This document shows, piece after piece, positions 12,266 through 24,953 of a stretch of DNA of 64,000 bases. The stretch lies in the NCBI GenBank assembly GCA_011033025.1, contig WFMF01000521.1, positions 52,746 to 116,745 of the forward strand. The letters are read 5' to 3'. Both the position numbers and the translations under genes were made by a program. This DNA is from Beroe forskalii (Eukaryota; Ctenophora; Nuda; Beroida; Beroidae). The notes below the pieces were generated by a model. That model ran no database searches and was not told the DNA's origin. It was given only the letters and a program-made list of their open reading frames with translations. Position 1 is the stretch's first letter. Each line of letters opens with the position of its first letter.

Positions 12266-15200
12266 GTGAAAACAGCAATGACGAGTGAACTTCAATCATT
12301 GATGAAACGAATTGACGAACTTTCTTCTACGGTATTCAAGCTTGGGGGTAATGAAGGGGTGAGGGCAAAAGACATCGAGAAGCGATTAAACAAAACACCG
12401 ATGGCAGAATTGACCTACAGTCTGTTTTCATGTCTCTACGATACCAAAAAATACTTGAAGAGTCATATTAAGGAAACCGAAGTTTGTGAAGAGGAAAGAC
12501 TGAAAATCGATTCGCTCAATTCCAGCATCGGAGAAGGATTATCATTCCAGGCCTCACTCATGAACACAATTCTTGACGAAGTAAAAGAAAACAACAAGAA
12601 AATATCGGAACTAAAGGAAAGTCTCGAGAACCAGTCTGAGAAGGTATGCACAGAAGCAAAGAAGGTTTCGTCCTATGCCGAAATACTAAAGAAGTCAACC
12701 GAAACAAAGGTAGAGACTTGCAAGCAACCACAGAAGTTTGCAAAGCAAATGGTTGTGGAGATGAAAGCTTCCAGCCGAAGGAAAAACCTGATCTTCTACG
12801 GAATTCCAGGAATTGTTGATAAGGAAAAACGCAACTTTGACTACAGTAGTGGTATCGAAGATGTCTTGACTGAGTTAGGGAACCAAGTTGGTTTTTCTTT
12901 AAAACCTAATTATATCTGTACACAAAAAGGATATGTTGTGTGTACAGGGGAAGGGTGTTGTCAGGGGAAGGATTACAGGGGATCAATTGGGCTCAGGAGT
13001 TTGCGAGGAGACAGAATGAGACACTGGTGTTCTAGGCAATTAATCTTCCTTCAAGAGCAACGTACCTGGGAAATTAATGCTTTAAGAACTGAGAAAAACT
13101 ACAAATCACAAGACGGTTCAACCACCTTATCTAACCTAAAGAATCCATGAAATACTAAAACATAAAACCAAGAAACCCAGAAACTGTGTCCACAATACTG
13201 ATAAAACCACGTTTTAACACTAATTACCCACAAGTGAACACCTGCTTCCCCGTACGTCTTATTCTGATTAAGCCACTGTGTACACAACCTCATCAAAATA
13301 GCTAAATTAGAACCAGACATACGGGTGTTCTTGACTAACAGAATCATGGTCCCAATATCTACCACCTTCGAAACACATTTTTCATTTCATCTGGATTGAT
13401 TAGTTGATTGTCGTTATCATGAACTTCATGATTAGCATGGATTAAAATCAGTTTTAAATCAATTGTGACCCATAATTAATTGATCACGTAATTAAGTTCA
13501 TGAGTTTTGTTACTCTCGATTATCGAGCTCAGTTCCTCAGCTTGACCGCCATCACCCACCAGACCGCAATCCCTCGCCACCAGATAGCCACCATTACCCG
13601 TCTTCCATTTCTCGTATCACTCCATCACCACGCCATTTACCGAAGTTATGAAGTCGCTGTACAGGTTATAACCAAATTCCTCACTTCCCTGTCGTGATCC
13701 TTTATCATAATCTTCACATCGTATGATAAACTTCGTAATCTTTAATCTTTGTAACACTTCAAATCTTTTGTGATCCTTTATCACAATCTTCACATTATTC
13801 TGTAATCATGATAAACTTCGTAATCTTTAATCTTTGTAACACTTTACATCTTTTGTGATCCTTAATCACAATCTTCAAACTTTTCTGTAATCCTGATAAA
13901 CTTCGTAATCTTTAATCTTCGTATCCCTTTAAATCTTAACAGTACTTTGTTTCACGTTACTGTTAATAAACATGTGTTTCTTCACATGTTCTCCCCTTTC
14001 TCTCCAACTTTCCTCAATAATGAAGATGTGATGAAACTCACGTCATCGGGACACCTGGACGTCCGCAGTCTTGTTCCCTTGACTATCCACTGTACATCAG
14101 GAGTAAAGTATCCGATGATGTTTCCACCCCTATCAGCTCGTCTTCTCTCTTTGCAGTCCTTCAAAATGTTCTCTGAATACATTTTCCTTCAGATCATACG
14201 TTATTCTGTATATTTCTTCACTTGATATTATTCCTTAATTTTTCTGCTAAAACTTTAATTAAACACTCCGTATTTCTTCTCATACAATCTGCTATCACTT
14301 CTTCATAGTACACTTCTCTTGAATCCAAACAGAGCTTCCTAACATGATAAGTGTTTCTTCCATCATCTTCCACTAAACTCTATCAGTTATAGGCGTCTTG
14401 CACCCAACGGACCACAGCAATAGCAATCAGCTTTTTCACCTAGCCATCTTCATCTGAGTTCCAATTCCAAAATTGATATCCTTATCCCTCCGTATCTGCC
14501 TTGCAGTTTCGTCTTCTGTATCACGACATCGTATATCTCCTTCAGGCCCAAAACCATCTTTTGAACAAAACAACCTTTACTGCGACTGCATTTCCTCCTA
14601 TCTCCTACTCGTATTTTCTCCCAATCCTTTGTCCTGCTACTCTTCTCGCCTGTCACTCAGCATTCTGCACCTCTGCGTAGCTCCTCTGTGTGCTCCACGT
14701 AGGTAGGTCTCCTTCGCGCCATTGTACACAAAAAAGATGTGGTTGTGTGTACAGGGGAGGGGTGTGGTCAGGGGAAGGATAAGATGGGATGAATTTGGAG
14801 CTTGGGAGCTTGCGAGGAAACAAAATGAGACACTGGTGTTCTAGGCAATTAATATTCCTTCGAGAGCAACGAACAGGAAGTTAATGCTTTAAGAACTGAG
14901 AAAAACTACAAATCACAAGACCGTGCAACCACCTTCTCTCCCTTATCTAACCTAAAGAATCCCTGAAATACTAAAACATAAAACCAAGAAACCCAGAAAC
15001 CGTGTCCACTATACTGATAAAACCAGGTTTTAACACTAATTACCCACAAGTGAACACCTGCTTCCCCGTAAGTCTAATTCTGATTAAGCCATTGTGTACA
15101 TAACATATCGAACTACTGAAGAAATCAGATGAGAGCTATTACTCAAAGAAGATCAATCGAGCTACCTGTACACTTCGTGTGCAGTTCCAGAGTGAAGAAA

Positions 15201-15453
15201 TAGCAGCGAAGATTCTGAAGAGTGCTAAGGGTCTGAGATATACTTCCTTCAGTAAAGTATATATTGCCCCTGATAGAACTATTGAGGAACGCAATGCGAG
15301 GGCTAAACTTGTTAACAATTAAAAATTAAGATCACCTTCCAGCCATCAACAAAATGGGCCAGCCGAAGGGGTGAAGTTGTTGACTGTGGTCCAATAAATG
15401 GACCAATTGCTCCAGTAGTAGAGAACACAAACAACGACTCGGACTCTGAGTAG
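12266..15453 (+). pseudogene. LINE ORF1-like gene, split by an LTR-like insertion and frameshifted
   Basis: The first part (12,266-12,916) encodes about 217 residues, with coiled-coil-like stretches (NNKKISELKESLENQSEK) followed by SSRRKNLIFYGIPG, the entry to an L1-type ORF1 RRM. The second part (15,110-15,453) encodes the following RRM and C-terminal segment, including ATCTLRVQFQSEEIAAKIL and VYIAPDRTIEERNARAKLV. Removing the insertion at 12,917-15,104 and one 5 bp target duplication joins the two parts in the same frame. After LVNN there is a stop; a +1 shift near 15,320 restores a frame ending VVENTNNDSDSE at TAG 15,451-15,453. ORF1 proteins bind RNA and accompany non-LTR retrotransposons. 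No ORF2 (endonuclease or reverse transcriptase) follows, so this unit is non-autonomous. Confidence 0.7.
12917..15104 (-). mobile_element. Non-autonomous LTR-like retroelement inside the LINE ORF1
   Basis: Two direct repeats of about 375 bp (12,917-13,288 and 14,723-15,104) start TGTACACAAAAA and end TGTACACAAC or TGTACATAAC. They enclose 1.43 kb without a protein domain I recognise. ATATC is duplicated at 12,912-12,916 and 15,105-15,109, a 5 bp target duplication typical of LTR elements. On the minus strand the first long repeat is followed one base later by TGGCGCGAAGGAG, a plausible tRNA primer-binding site; this sets the proposed strand. The polypurine tract is weak. The interior holds a three-unit tandem repeat of about 87 bp (13,693-13,940). 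Confidence 0.65.
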
Positions 15454-15609
15454 CAAGTATGACTTATGAGGAGTCAACTGTCACTAATGAATACGAACTC
15501 TGAATTTTACTTAATTTTATCAAAGTGTTGAATTTAAGCGGGTCTTAGGGATTCTTTTTTGAATATGTGAGTTCCCGGAGGGGAAAATCTTATTATTATT
15601 ATTATTATT
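15454..15609 (+). mobile_element. LINE 3' UTR with TTA microsatellite tail
   Basis: About 130 bp after the ORF1 stop leads into GGAGGGGAAAATC and then (TTA)6 at about 15,588-15,609. A short tandem repeat at the 3' end is the usual end of CR1/L2-like LINEs and their derivatives. The passage from ORF1 to tail with no ORF2 implies an internal deletion or an ORF1-only unit. A possible ORF2 start (ATGACTTATGAGG near 15,459) stops after 14 codons. Confidence 0.55.
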
Positions 15610-16105
15610 AGGCTCCAGCTTATCCTGGGCGTCACCATAGCTTGGGCTACCCCACACTTACTCGCACTCCCCTACCAACCAGGGCTACCCAATACTAACG
15701 CGGGCTCCCCCATACTAACCTGAGCTCCCCCATACTAACTTGGGTTCCCCCATTCTAACCTTGGCTCCCCCATACTAACTCGGGCTCCCCCATACTAACC
15801 TGGGCTCCCCCATACTAATTCGGGCTCCCCCCATACTAATTCAGGCTCCCCCATACTAATTCAGGCTCCCCCATACTAATTCGGGCTCCCCATACTAATT
15901 CAGGCTCCTCCACACTAATTTGGGTTCCCCCTTACTAACTTCCAGGGCTCCCCCATGCAAAGCGAGGCTCCCCTATACTATTTGTGCACCTCAACCAACT
16001 CGGGCTTACCCACAAACTCGGGCTCCCCCATACCAACTCGGGCTCACCCACAAACTCGGGCTCCCCCATACCAACTCGGGCTCCCTCAAACTAACTCGAC
16101 GCTCT
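15610..16105. repeat. GGCTCCCCCATACTAA tandem repeat
   Basis: Roughly 25 units of a 17-22 bp repeat, GGCTCCCCCATACTAACTC, with variants. It is part of the cargo of the TTAA-flanked element. Translated frames here are repeat artefacts. Confidence 0.85.
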
Positions 16106-16689
16106 GTTATGGTGGAGCAATAATTTATACTAAATTATAGTAGGTTCCCTCACTTTTCACATGCATATTATACATGCTTATGCATTACTATCTTTCTGCT
16201 GACCTACTAATATTAGTATTGGCCATCATTACAATGCATATTGTTCATATGAAACTCGGCTACGCCTCGTCTAATATGCACTAATATGCATCTCAATGCT
16301 GTCAAATACTAATAAAATACAGCATTAACCTAGTGATCATAGCGCTGGGTTGTGGTGAACTGCCACTGTGACGCAATCGCGCGGTAACATAAAGGTGCGA
16401 TATCTCACGATTGGAGGGGCTTAGAAACACGGGGATTTCACACATTTTGTTTCCACAGTATTTATAGGTAAATTAGATAATAAAATATGGTACTTTTTCT
16501 GTAGTTGCCAACCCCTTTAATTCACCTAACTTTTGATTTTTGAAAATGATACAGGACACTATTATTATACATTAACTAGTACATTTATGAGAAATAATAT
16601 TTGCCTACTTAAAATTGTTACATAATAATAGTTTTTTATTGGAGTACCTAAGATATTGATATTTATAAAAAATAAAAAATAATAAAATA

Positions 16690-17146
16690 TGGTAGCTTAT
16701 ACACAGTAACGAGGTAACAAAATACAATCAATACTCTGTTCCTATGCTCAACTGTGTGGAATTATTTATTCTGTGTTTTGTAGATTAAAATACTAGGCCT
16801 TGTTTGAAACAGAAACCTGAAGACCATCTGCAACTCTACTCTGCACTCTTGACTCTATCTAAGGAGGTGTATTTATATGTGAAGTAAAATTTTGTTGTTT
16901 ACAAATTGGAGATCTTTCTCAAGTCATTACACTTTGGAGATCTTTCTCAAGTCATTACTCTAGTTAACATATGATAATCATGGTGTGTTAAAAATGGCGA
17001 ATTTTCAGAAAAATCCCCAAATTTCAACCTTTTTAAATAGACCTCCTAAGGTAACAAATTAGCGCTGGCATTGGTTCACGCTACCATGACTAGGCTATTT
17101 TTATCTAAAAATCACAGTACAGAAGTGCTGTAATCTGATCAATCCA
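16690..17146. mobile_element. Left-arm-specific insertion containing a family A MITE
   Basis: About 455 bp is absent at the matching right-arm site (near 51,840), where AATAAAATATGTCAGTAAT is continuous. ATG is repeated at both edges. A family A MITE fills 16,858-17,053. The outer sequence does not match a family I recognise. Confidence 0.6.
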
Positions 17147-17149
17147 TGT

Positions 17150-19520
17150 CAGTAATGTTAGTACTAATAAGTAGGAGAGAAGATCATTCGCTATTAATGA
17201 ACAAGACGTGAGGAATAAATGGTACGACTAATAATTTGAACAATAAGGCTTGAAAAATCACATAAAGGTGCTCACAAATGGTACTGCACAAAATTGACAC
17301 AAAGTGTTCACGACATGCATTGAAGTGTCCCATAACCAAGAATAGTACCTAAACGACCGGCAGCCCTGGACCTATGTGGCGAGTTCCTCGATATGCGAAC
17401 AATGAAATGTTTCATAGTATCAGAGCTCTTAAATCAAAGTTATTTCGGTTTGACATCGACCAATCAGCGCGCGAATTGATCAATGCCTTGAACGCCGATT
17501 GGTCGATATCATGGCGGGTAGTTATAAAGTTTGCCGATGATAACCAGGAGGGGCCATCGACAAAATCAGACTACCTTACGAGTCATATTTACAAGGAATG
17601 GGAATTGATGGGAAAATACCACATTTTCGTACTTCACAAAATCTCAACATGACGTCTTCATCATACAATATTCCGATCTAAATCTTTTCTGTATAATCAC
17701 ATACGTCACAATAGCAATGTCCTGTATCCCCAAATTTTGATCTCCACAATTTTATCCCATAACAAATTCATCTCGTCAGCCAAGAAAAACACGCTTAGAC
17801 AATGCGCAACCTTTATTCTCCTTCGCTTTCTTTTCGAAAAATGATCAGTAAAAAGTCAGAGGTGGCCCTTCGGGTGTCACGCCGAAGGGTCCGGGCACTT
17901 AATCAAGGGATCATGTAGCCCACTCATCACGCTAAAGTCATCCAAACTATGGTCCGAGGACCACAGGTAAGGATTACTCCTACTGATAATGGAGAGGGTG
18001 TAGACACCTGTTTCGTAAGAACGCAAAAAATATATCCTTGCGTTTGGAAAATGCAATTTATAATAACGATTAAAATTTGTAATTGCATTTTTTGAACTAA
18101 ATTTTGACTGATAAGTCTATGCAAAATGATAGAATTGACTTTGTCAAGGTGACGTCATTGTGAAAGTAACACTCGTACTCGAGTAGGGAAATCCGACATA
18201 TAGACAAAAACGCGACGAAATAGAAATTGCATGTAACGAATATTCTACAGAGGAAGACGTTCCGAGGGATATTCAAATACATAATTCCAGTGTCAGATAT
18301 TTTGGTCGGGGAAAAATAGGAGGATTTTAATATCCTAAAGCCCCAAATTTCGCACCCAAAATTACAAGTTTACGGTTTAACTTGCGTGCTGATTGGACAG
18401 TTGGTCTTATGGTTTTTCTTTTGGGGGCGCTGGAGATGCTGGCATCCTTGCCTGCAATTTTTTAATTTTTTTATAATTCTCAGTTTTGTCAGAAAAGCAA
18501 AAAACTGGAGACTTTTTCAATTTTTGATGCAGTAAGAAAACTCCAGCATCTTAGGTTGGGTCTGCACCATCTTCAAAAGAAAAACCTTAGTTGGTCTTTG
18601 TCAGATGGACCAGTGGGTAAGCAAGAAAAGCCCTGAGAACATCAATAATTGTGGCTCGAGAACATTTATTTTAATCTGTGTATTTAGATAATCTATTTTG
18701 AGAAACACAGATATGAATAAGGAAATTAATGCATTCATTTACAATTCATACATTCAACATACAGGCAAACAAATTCTATGACTTGAAAAATTATTCAAGG
18801 CAAAAAAGTTATGAGATGCTCTGAGCTAAAAACTGGTCAGGGAGGACCAAGAACATTAATACCACCATTTCTAATGGTGGACAGCTTTATGACCTTTAAG
18901 TACCCGCTGCGGGTCAGTAGTACATAAACAAACATCGATTAAACATTACACATAATGGTTCCATTTGAATGGACATGTTCAAAAGCTTAAAATATTATAT
19001 ATATGCACTCACATCATTACATCGAATTATGTGGAATTTCCCTCAAATTTCATGCTAACGCACAATATAAAATGAACATATATAATAAATATTAGACAAT
19101 ATTTCATCATTAAATACTCAATGCTGGGCACAAGTGGGCTCTGTTTAGACAGGGATTAGACGATTAATGATGCACAGGCCAAATGCTATTCGACTAACTG
19201 GCAACAGCGGTGTTCCACTATTTTTACATGAGCAAATGCTGTGTTAATTCGAAAATTGCCAAAATTTTAATATTCATGACAATACTTGGTATAAATATTG
19301 ACTTTTTGTGGCAAAAAATCAAAGTTCAGTCGGAGTATTATGAATTGACGGATGAAAATAAGCCTTTTGCGCCTGGCGGAGCCACAGTGGTGGAAAAAGG
19401 CAGCGCCCCTCAAAAACGTATAGTCTTTGATGTGAATCAAGGGCTGCAAAGCAGTCCGCCAATTTCAAAAGTTCAAATACTTATAAGCCGAGGGATGGGC
19501 ATTATACCTAGCTGGCGCTC
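17150..19520. other. Non-coding arm sequence
   Basis: This DNA is conserved in the right arm (48,870-51,380) apart from insertions there. I find no supported gene. At 18,400-18,660 two GATGCTGG or CCAGCATC blocks form an imperfect hairpin flanking a run of A/T. The open frame at 19,210-19,575 runs into a MITE and is not credible as a gene. Confidence 0.45.
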
Positions 19521-19524
19521 CCAT

Positions 19525-19730
19525 GTATACCTTAGGTGTATTTATGGAGGCTGTAATTTGGGGATTTTTCAGTAAAATCCCCTTTTTTCACACATCATGA
19601 CAGTTCAAAATGACGTCATTATCATATGTTAACTAGAGTAATGACGAGAGAAAAATCCCCAAATTGTACCCTACCAAATTTTTAAACACCAAAATTTTAC
19701 CCCACATAAATACACTTCCAACGTAATATG
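19525..19730. mobile_element. MITE family A, shared by both arms
   Basis: A full-length copy bounded by ACCTTAGGTGTATTTATGG and ATAAATACACTTCCAACG, with the core AATGACGTCATTATCATATG. The mirror copy is at 48,673-48,868 at the same relative position, so this insertion predates the divergence of the two arms. Confidence 0.8.
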
Positions 19731-20290
19731 TAATGGCCAACAGGGGATGAATAAGAATTATACGAAGCCGATGGCAGATATAGTATACGCATGATACTTG
19801 TAACTTGTTCCCTGCTCCAGAAAGCTAGGCAGAGCAACGTCATCAACTTACCACTTTGACTTATGATGATGACGTCATCATAACCACTTATATCCATATC
19901 GTGTGGGATTTAGTAGAATATATTTATTACACTGCCAAGCCCAAGTACCGGTACTATTTTTACCCGCTGTATTGTTCAGAGCACCCAAACAAAGACCTGT
20001 CACGTGACTTTATCGCACCAATGGGAATCCAGGAAATCAGTCAGGTGATCAACACTATCCAATGGGGAGGAAGGGGCCGTGGGTGCCTGAAATTCAACAC
20101 TACCGAGTGAGGTAACAGCTGGTCCACGGGTGGTAGCGAGGTCGAGGGCTGACCAATGAGAGGGCGAGCTGAAGTCATGTGATCAGATCGTGCAGCCAAT
20201 CAGCGCTCAGCATGAGATCACGTGAATAACGAACCACTCAACTCGCAGATTGAAGCGGGGTTTTCTACGGAGCTAAAAATAGCTCTGTTT

Positions 20291-22577
20291 GGGGGGGGGG
20301 GATCATGTTTTATTTGTATTTTTTTGTATTTTTTTGTCCAACAATTTTTTGTCCAATTTTGAAAAATAGGGTACACTTTGGACATAAAAATACAAAAAAA
20401 TACAAAAAAATACAAAAAAACATAATTCTTATATAATGTTTTATAAGAGTCATCCTTTTCATTGCCAAGATCCTCGTCAAAATAATACACTAATAATAAA
20501 ATCATAATCAGCATCAAAACAATTAATCAGGCCCGTTATATATCGTGTAAATATTTTGTTTTTTTATAGTCCAAAAAACACGATTTTGGTTAATTAAGTC
20601 TCTCCTACAAGAGGATTTAAAAATTTGGGAATCATTCTATTTAAGCTACAGTATCTTTCTACATCCAAAATCAAAATATTGGAAAAAACATTGAAGGTAT
20701 GAAACGACCGAAATTAATATTTTGGCCACTTGAAGATCAAGCCGAAGCTATTACTTTATTAGGTCCTGACATCGGCTTCGGTCATGAAAAGGCAAATTCG
20801 GCTTTGATGATGAATTTGATCATGAAAGTTGGACAAATTTTTCAGCAACTTAACTTCGGCAGTTGATAGGCCGAAGTCTGATTGCAAAACATATTGTCCG
20901 AAATCTGAATGATAGTTCAAAATCATGATTAAATTCATATTCTTGAAATAATAACTAAAAAACTTCAGAAACGGTAGAAAATTGCCAAATTTCAATTTTC
21001 AGGATTTATAATTCATTAATTTTTTTGAATTCTAACAATTTTTAACTTGACAGTTGGTTGAAATTTTGGCGACTGCAAACCAATTTAAGTCAACAAGGAC
21101 AGCGCTATGAAATAAACTGGGATTGATTTTAAGAAATTTTGGCCGCAGGCAAAGTTCTGAAAATGGCCGAAAGTTCAAGTCGTATTTCCATGGACATAAG
21201 ATGTTTGCAAGAAAAAAGATCTGCAAATGCAATATCCCACTCCATGAACTATCAATTGGAGTTCAACAACGATAATAAATCACTGATTATCAGTGATTTA
21301 TACCCAATTTATGCCAATTATCAATTATAAAGAGTGAGTGTGAACTGTGGATTCAATAAAATTAGAATTGTTTTTTAATTGATTTTATTATTGTTGTTGA
21401 GCTCCAATAACAGGTACTACAATTTGAGGGTGGCCTTGAGTCCATTATAGACCATGCAACATTTCCCCGTGCAAGTGAATTGACATGTGTAATCTAACCA
21501 TTTTAGCCCATAAAAAAGAGGCCATATCTCTGTTTGTGGCTTTGCCCAATTGATCTTGTGTCATTTTCATATGAAATTATCTGGATTGCAAGAAAACTTA
21601 ACTTCACACAAGTTAGTGATTTTGATGTAGGTAAGCTTGATAAAACTTTTTGGGCACAAAATACCAAAAAACCTTGAAGTAGTAGGATTAAGGATAGGTA
21701 TTAGTGTAGCATTCTATCACTGGGGCAGGTAAATTAAGGGAGCACATATTGTTTCTATTTTGGATACACGGGCTAAAAACTAAATATTGAGATGCTTATA
21801 TAGGCAGACCGCAGAGCCTCCTACACACGGGATTGCCCGCAATTATGACCCTAGCGTAGTATGATGGAGCTCACACCTGGGGACAACCCAATATTTGAAG
21901 GATGATCCTGTGTACGAAGAGTCCCAAATTTGCGTTTTGGAAATTGGGGCTCCTCATTCCTGACTTCCCCATTCCATACAATGATACAAGTAGAGAAGTA
22001 GGTAAAATGCAGTTACATTGTGCACTGTAGCTTTAGCTGTTACATCAATGCAAACCGATTCCTTCACCCCATAATTGGTACAACCACACAATTGGACAAA
22101 ATAGACAAAATGCGGTAAGAAAGTGTCCATCTGCACTAGAAAATGCACTGATCACGATTTTTCGATTAAATTGAACTTGTGACTTCATAACGTTACTCTG
22201 AAATTCTATAATCATGAAACATTCCTTGAACAGTCCCCAGGGGCTCAATAATCTTATCAAGAGCTGTTCAGCTTCGGCGAACCTCATCGGGAAGGCGGAC
22301 CTAAGGCATAATATGCCCTAATTGTTATGTGGTTTGGTTTGTTAATAACCAAAACAATGTAATTGTAATAAGAGACGATTCATTGTTAATTTAATCCACT
22401 CAATACATAGATGGAAATGTCTGAATGACAATATAAATTTTTTCAATATTTTTTGTATTTTTTTGTATATTTTTGTATATATTTGTATTTTTTTGTCCAA
22501 CGAATTTTTTGTCCAACTTCAGAAAACAGGGTACACATTGGACAATTATACAAAAAAATCATGATCCCCCCCCCCCC
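20291..22577. mobile_element. 2.3 kb G-run-terminated element with 5 bp target duplication
   Basis: The left end is ten or more G then GATCATG with TTTTTTGTATTTTTTTGTCC. The right end is the inverted counterpart, ending AATCATGATC and a run of C. TGTTT is duplicated at 20,286-20,290 and 22,578-22,582. The right arm reads straight through with one TGTTT near 48,116. Subterminal repeats of TTGTATTTTTTTGTCCAAC occur at both ends in opposite orientation. No protein domain is recognisable in the interior. Superfamily unknown. Confidence 0.75.
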
Positions 22578-22582
22578 TGTTT

Positions 22583-24950
22583 TCCGTTCTCAATTAATCA
22601 ATTAAGAAGGGAAGGGGTCTAAAAATACCATCATAATATAGAAGCACAAACAAATCAAATCCGCGGAATCACCTTAGTGAATTGTTACCCAAAAAGCAGT
22701 TATAAATTCTGTCGAAAGGGCTGTTTTCTCAAGAATTACTGGCTCCGAGCCCAAACTTTTTTGAATTGAGCGGGGGTCGAAATAGCACTGGTCATATCTT
22801 GCTAAACAATAACAAACATCTCAAATCATATGATTTCAAATTGCCTGAAATCCTCTAAAACTAAGCTAACTGTTACAACTAATGCGAGTTATAATGAGAT
22901 TTAAGTGCTACGTACCATAACATTAGGCACTGAAACTTGGCTAATGTCCTAGGGAGCTCTAGCGGGTAATCAGGATTTGAAACAAATAACAAACACATTA
23001 AAGCTAGAGAGCTTAACGTCACGCTTAATATTACCAAAGAGGATTCAAAGATTTGAGCCAGTTAATCCAGCATAAAGCCTCATAATGGAGTATATTTAGG
23101 TATATACTGTAACTCTATAATAAAGTAATAACTCTATAAATAAGTAATAAAAGTAGGTAGAACCCGGCATTTTAATTCTTTGAAATTTGCAAGACGAAAG
23201 TGGAAACAGCTCAAATAGTAGGTAAATACTAATAGGTCATTACGTGTTAGTAGAGCTATCGGAACAATCCAAAAGTCAAAACTTCCTGTTTCCTCATATC
23301 TCTCTTACGTTGAACTTAAATTGGAAGAATGCCAATTTTAAGCATTCTTCCGATAATTGATAAATAGAACGGCCTCGAACGTCCAACTAACCTATCAGTT
23401 GGTTTAATAGGCACTGGTTAGAAGAAAATGAATAAGGGATGGAATTTTGATAAGTTTTTTGGAACTTAGGAATGTACAGGTACCTAAAACACAACCATGA
23501 CAGAAGGATGAAACTTAAATATTATGATTACTGACGACAATAGTCAATAAGATTTACTGATTTACGACAATTTAAGTATAACTACTGAAATTATAAAAAC
23601 TGATTGAAAAAGAGCGGGAACGTGAGTCGAGTAAGGGTAAGTCAAGCAACTAAACTCCCCAACAGGGAAGTAAATTAGTAAAGACGTTAGTTTTATCATA
23701 GGATAACACGGAATTACATGAAAAGCAATCCTTATTATTTACTGAACTTAGTGGAGAAAGTAGATTCGGTTGACTGTTCTGCATCTAAACATAGCAACTA
23801 ACCAAGCTTAATGTCATCAATAATCGACAATCCAGACTTGATCCATGATTGGACATAAAGCATTCTCATGCAAACAATCAATCTCACTTCTTAAAATAAC
23901 AGCTAGGTCATCGTTGTTAACAAAACCGCGAAACGGACGAAATCCTGGCAACGAATAATCTTGATGACAAAACAAAACACGCGGTTTCGGAAATTCCAGA
24001 ACATAACTAAAGCCGCGGATTTTTGCGCGCGTTTAACAAGAATGTTGTCACTGTCATTTTTTATCCGCAAAGATTCGTGAGAGGAGCAAAGAGAAATGCG
24101 CGGCGTTCAACTGAATTTTTGGAACGCACGATGCATTTTGAGATCAATATGGCAAATTTTCAGCTCATATCACGGCGGGCGCGGTGACATTTTTCTACAA
24201 ATGGCGCGCAAACAAAATGCTTAAATTTTATACTTTTTGACGCGCACCCGTCGAACACGAGGTAATTAATATAGCAGTCCCTGAATCCCTCTCCAAATCA
24301 AGCACGAGTGTTAATTTTAAGCAGAACTGGCATTGGTGATTGGTTGTGTCATGACCGGCTCTGAATATTGAAGACTGAAGGAACGATTTCTGACGCTCTC
24401 TAACCAGCTGTGAATTCCTATTCATACAGAAAATTGAAACGATCATATCAAACAAACAAATCAAAATGGAAGTAAATCAATGATTAACATAGTCACTTGC
24501 TGAGATAATTCATTCATAATTTAACAACACAATGATAAAGGTATTTGATAACAAATCACATGTATAAAACAATAAAATACAATTCCACATCAGCATAATT
24601 TGCAGACAAAAATTAGAGCAATCTGATTCAGGTGCACAACACTTATATATTCACAAATGCAGCAGTCAATTTACTATCAGTTAATCCCCAGCTCCTGGCT
24701 GAAAGAGGCAATTATTTCACAAAATGAAGATTCTGCTGTTCACTTGGACCTATTCCTCCAAAAAAGTGTAAAATTTAAAATAGAGAGAAAAATAACCTTT
24801 GATAGCTAGATTGTGAATCATGGTTGCAAAAACGCAACACACTGTTTTGATTTCAGCACTGACATTTGATGAGAAGTCCTCTAAAAATTCACAGCTTCTG
24901 TGTCTAGTAAGACCCATTATTCTAAGGGGGTCAAACAACACCTGACAATC
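22583..24950. other. Non-coding sequence downstream of VPS11
   Basis: This lies past the 3' end of VPS11 and is mirrored in the right arm, where it is interrupted by hAT-like and Harbinger-like insertions. I see no gene. Similarity of the arms remains high although it is non-coding. Confidence 0.45.
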
Positions 24951-24953
24951 TGT

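Larger units (their letters stand above)
11003..16516. mobile_element. 5.5 kb non-autonomous DNA transposon with TTAA target site
   Basis: The ends are AGGGGTTGGCAACTATAG at the left and its near-complement CTGTAGTTGCCAACCCCT at the right. TTAA flanks both sides (10,999-11,002 and 16,517-16,520). The right arm is an uninterrupted empty site near 52,735 with a single TTAA, which proves insertion and both boundaries. A TA duplication with ends one base longer fits equally well. TTAA would suggest piggyBac, but the ends do not start with the CCC usual there. No transposase is recognisable. The cargo is satellite DNA, a LINE ORF1 gene and an LTR-like insertion. The left edge of the window is another copy. 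Confidence 0.8.

Noticed and set aside
12266-13150. Complete 294-residue host gene
   Set aside because: Codons after 12,916 belong to the LTR-like insertion; the natural continuation is the ORF1 segment at 15,110.
19210-19575. Frame of 121 residues in the left arm
   Set aside because: It runs into a family A MITE, is not preserved as a frame in the right-arm mirror, and has no recognisable domain.
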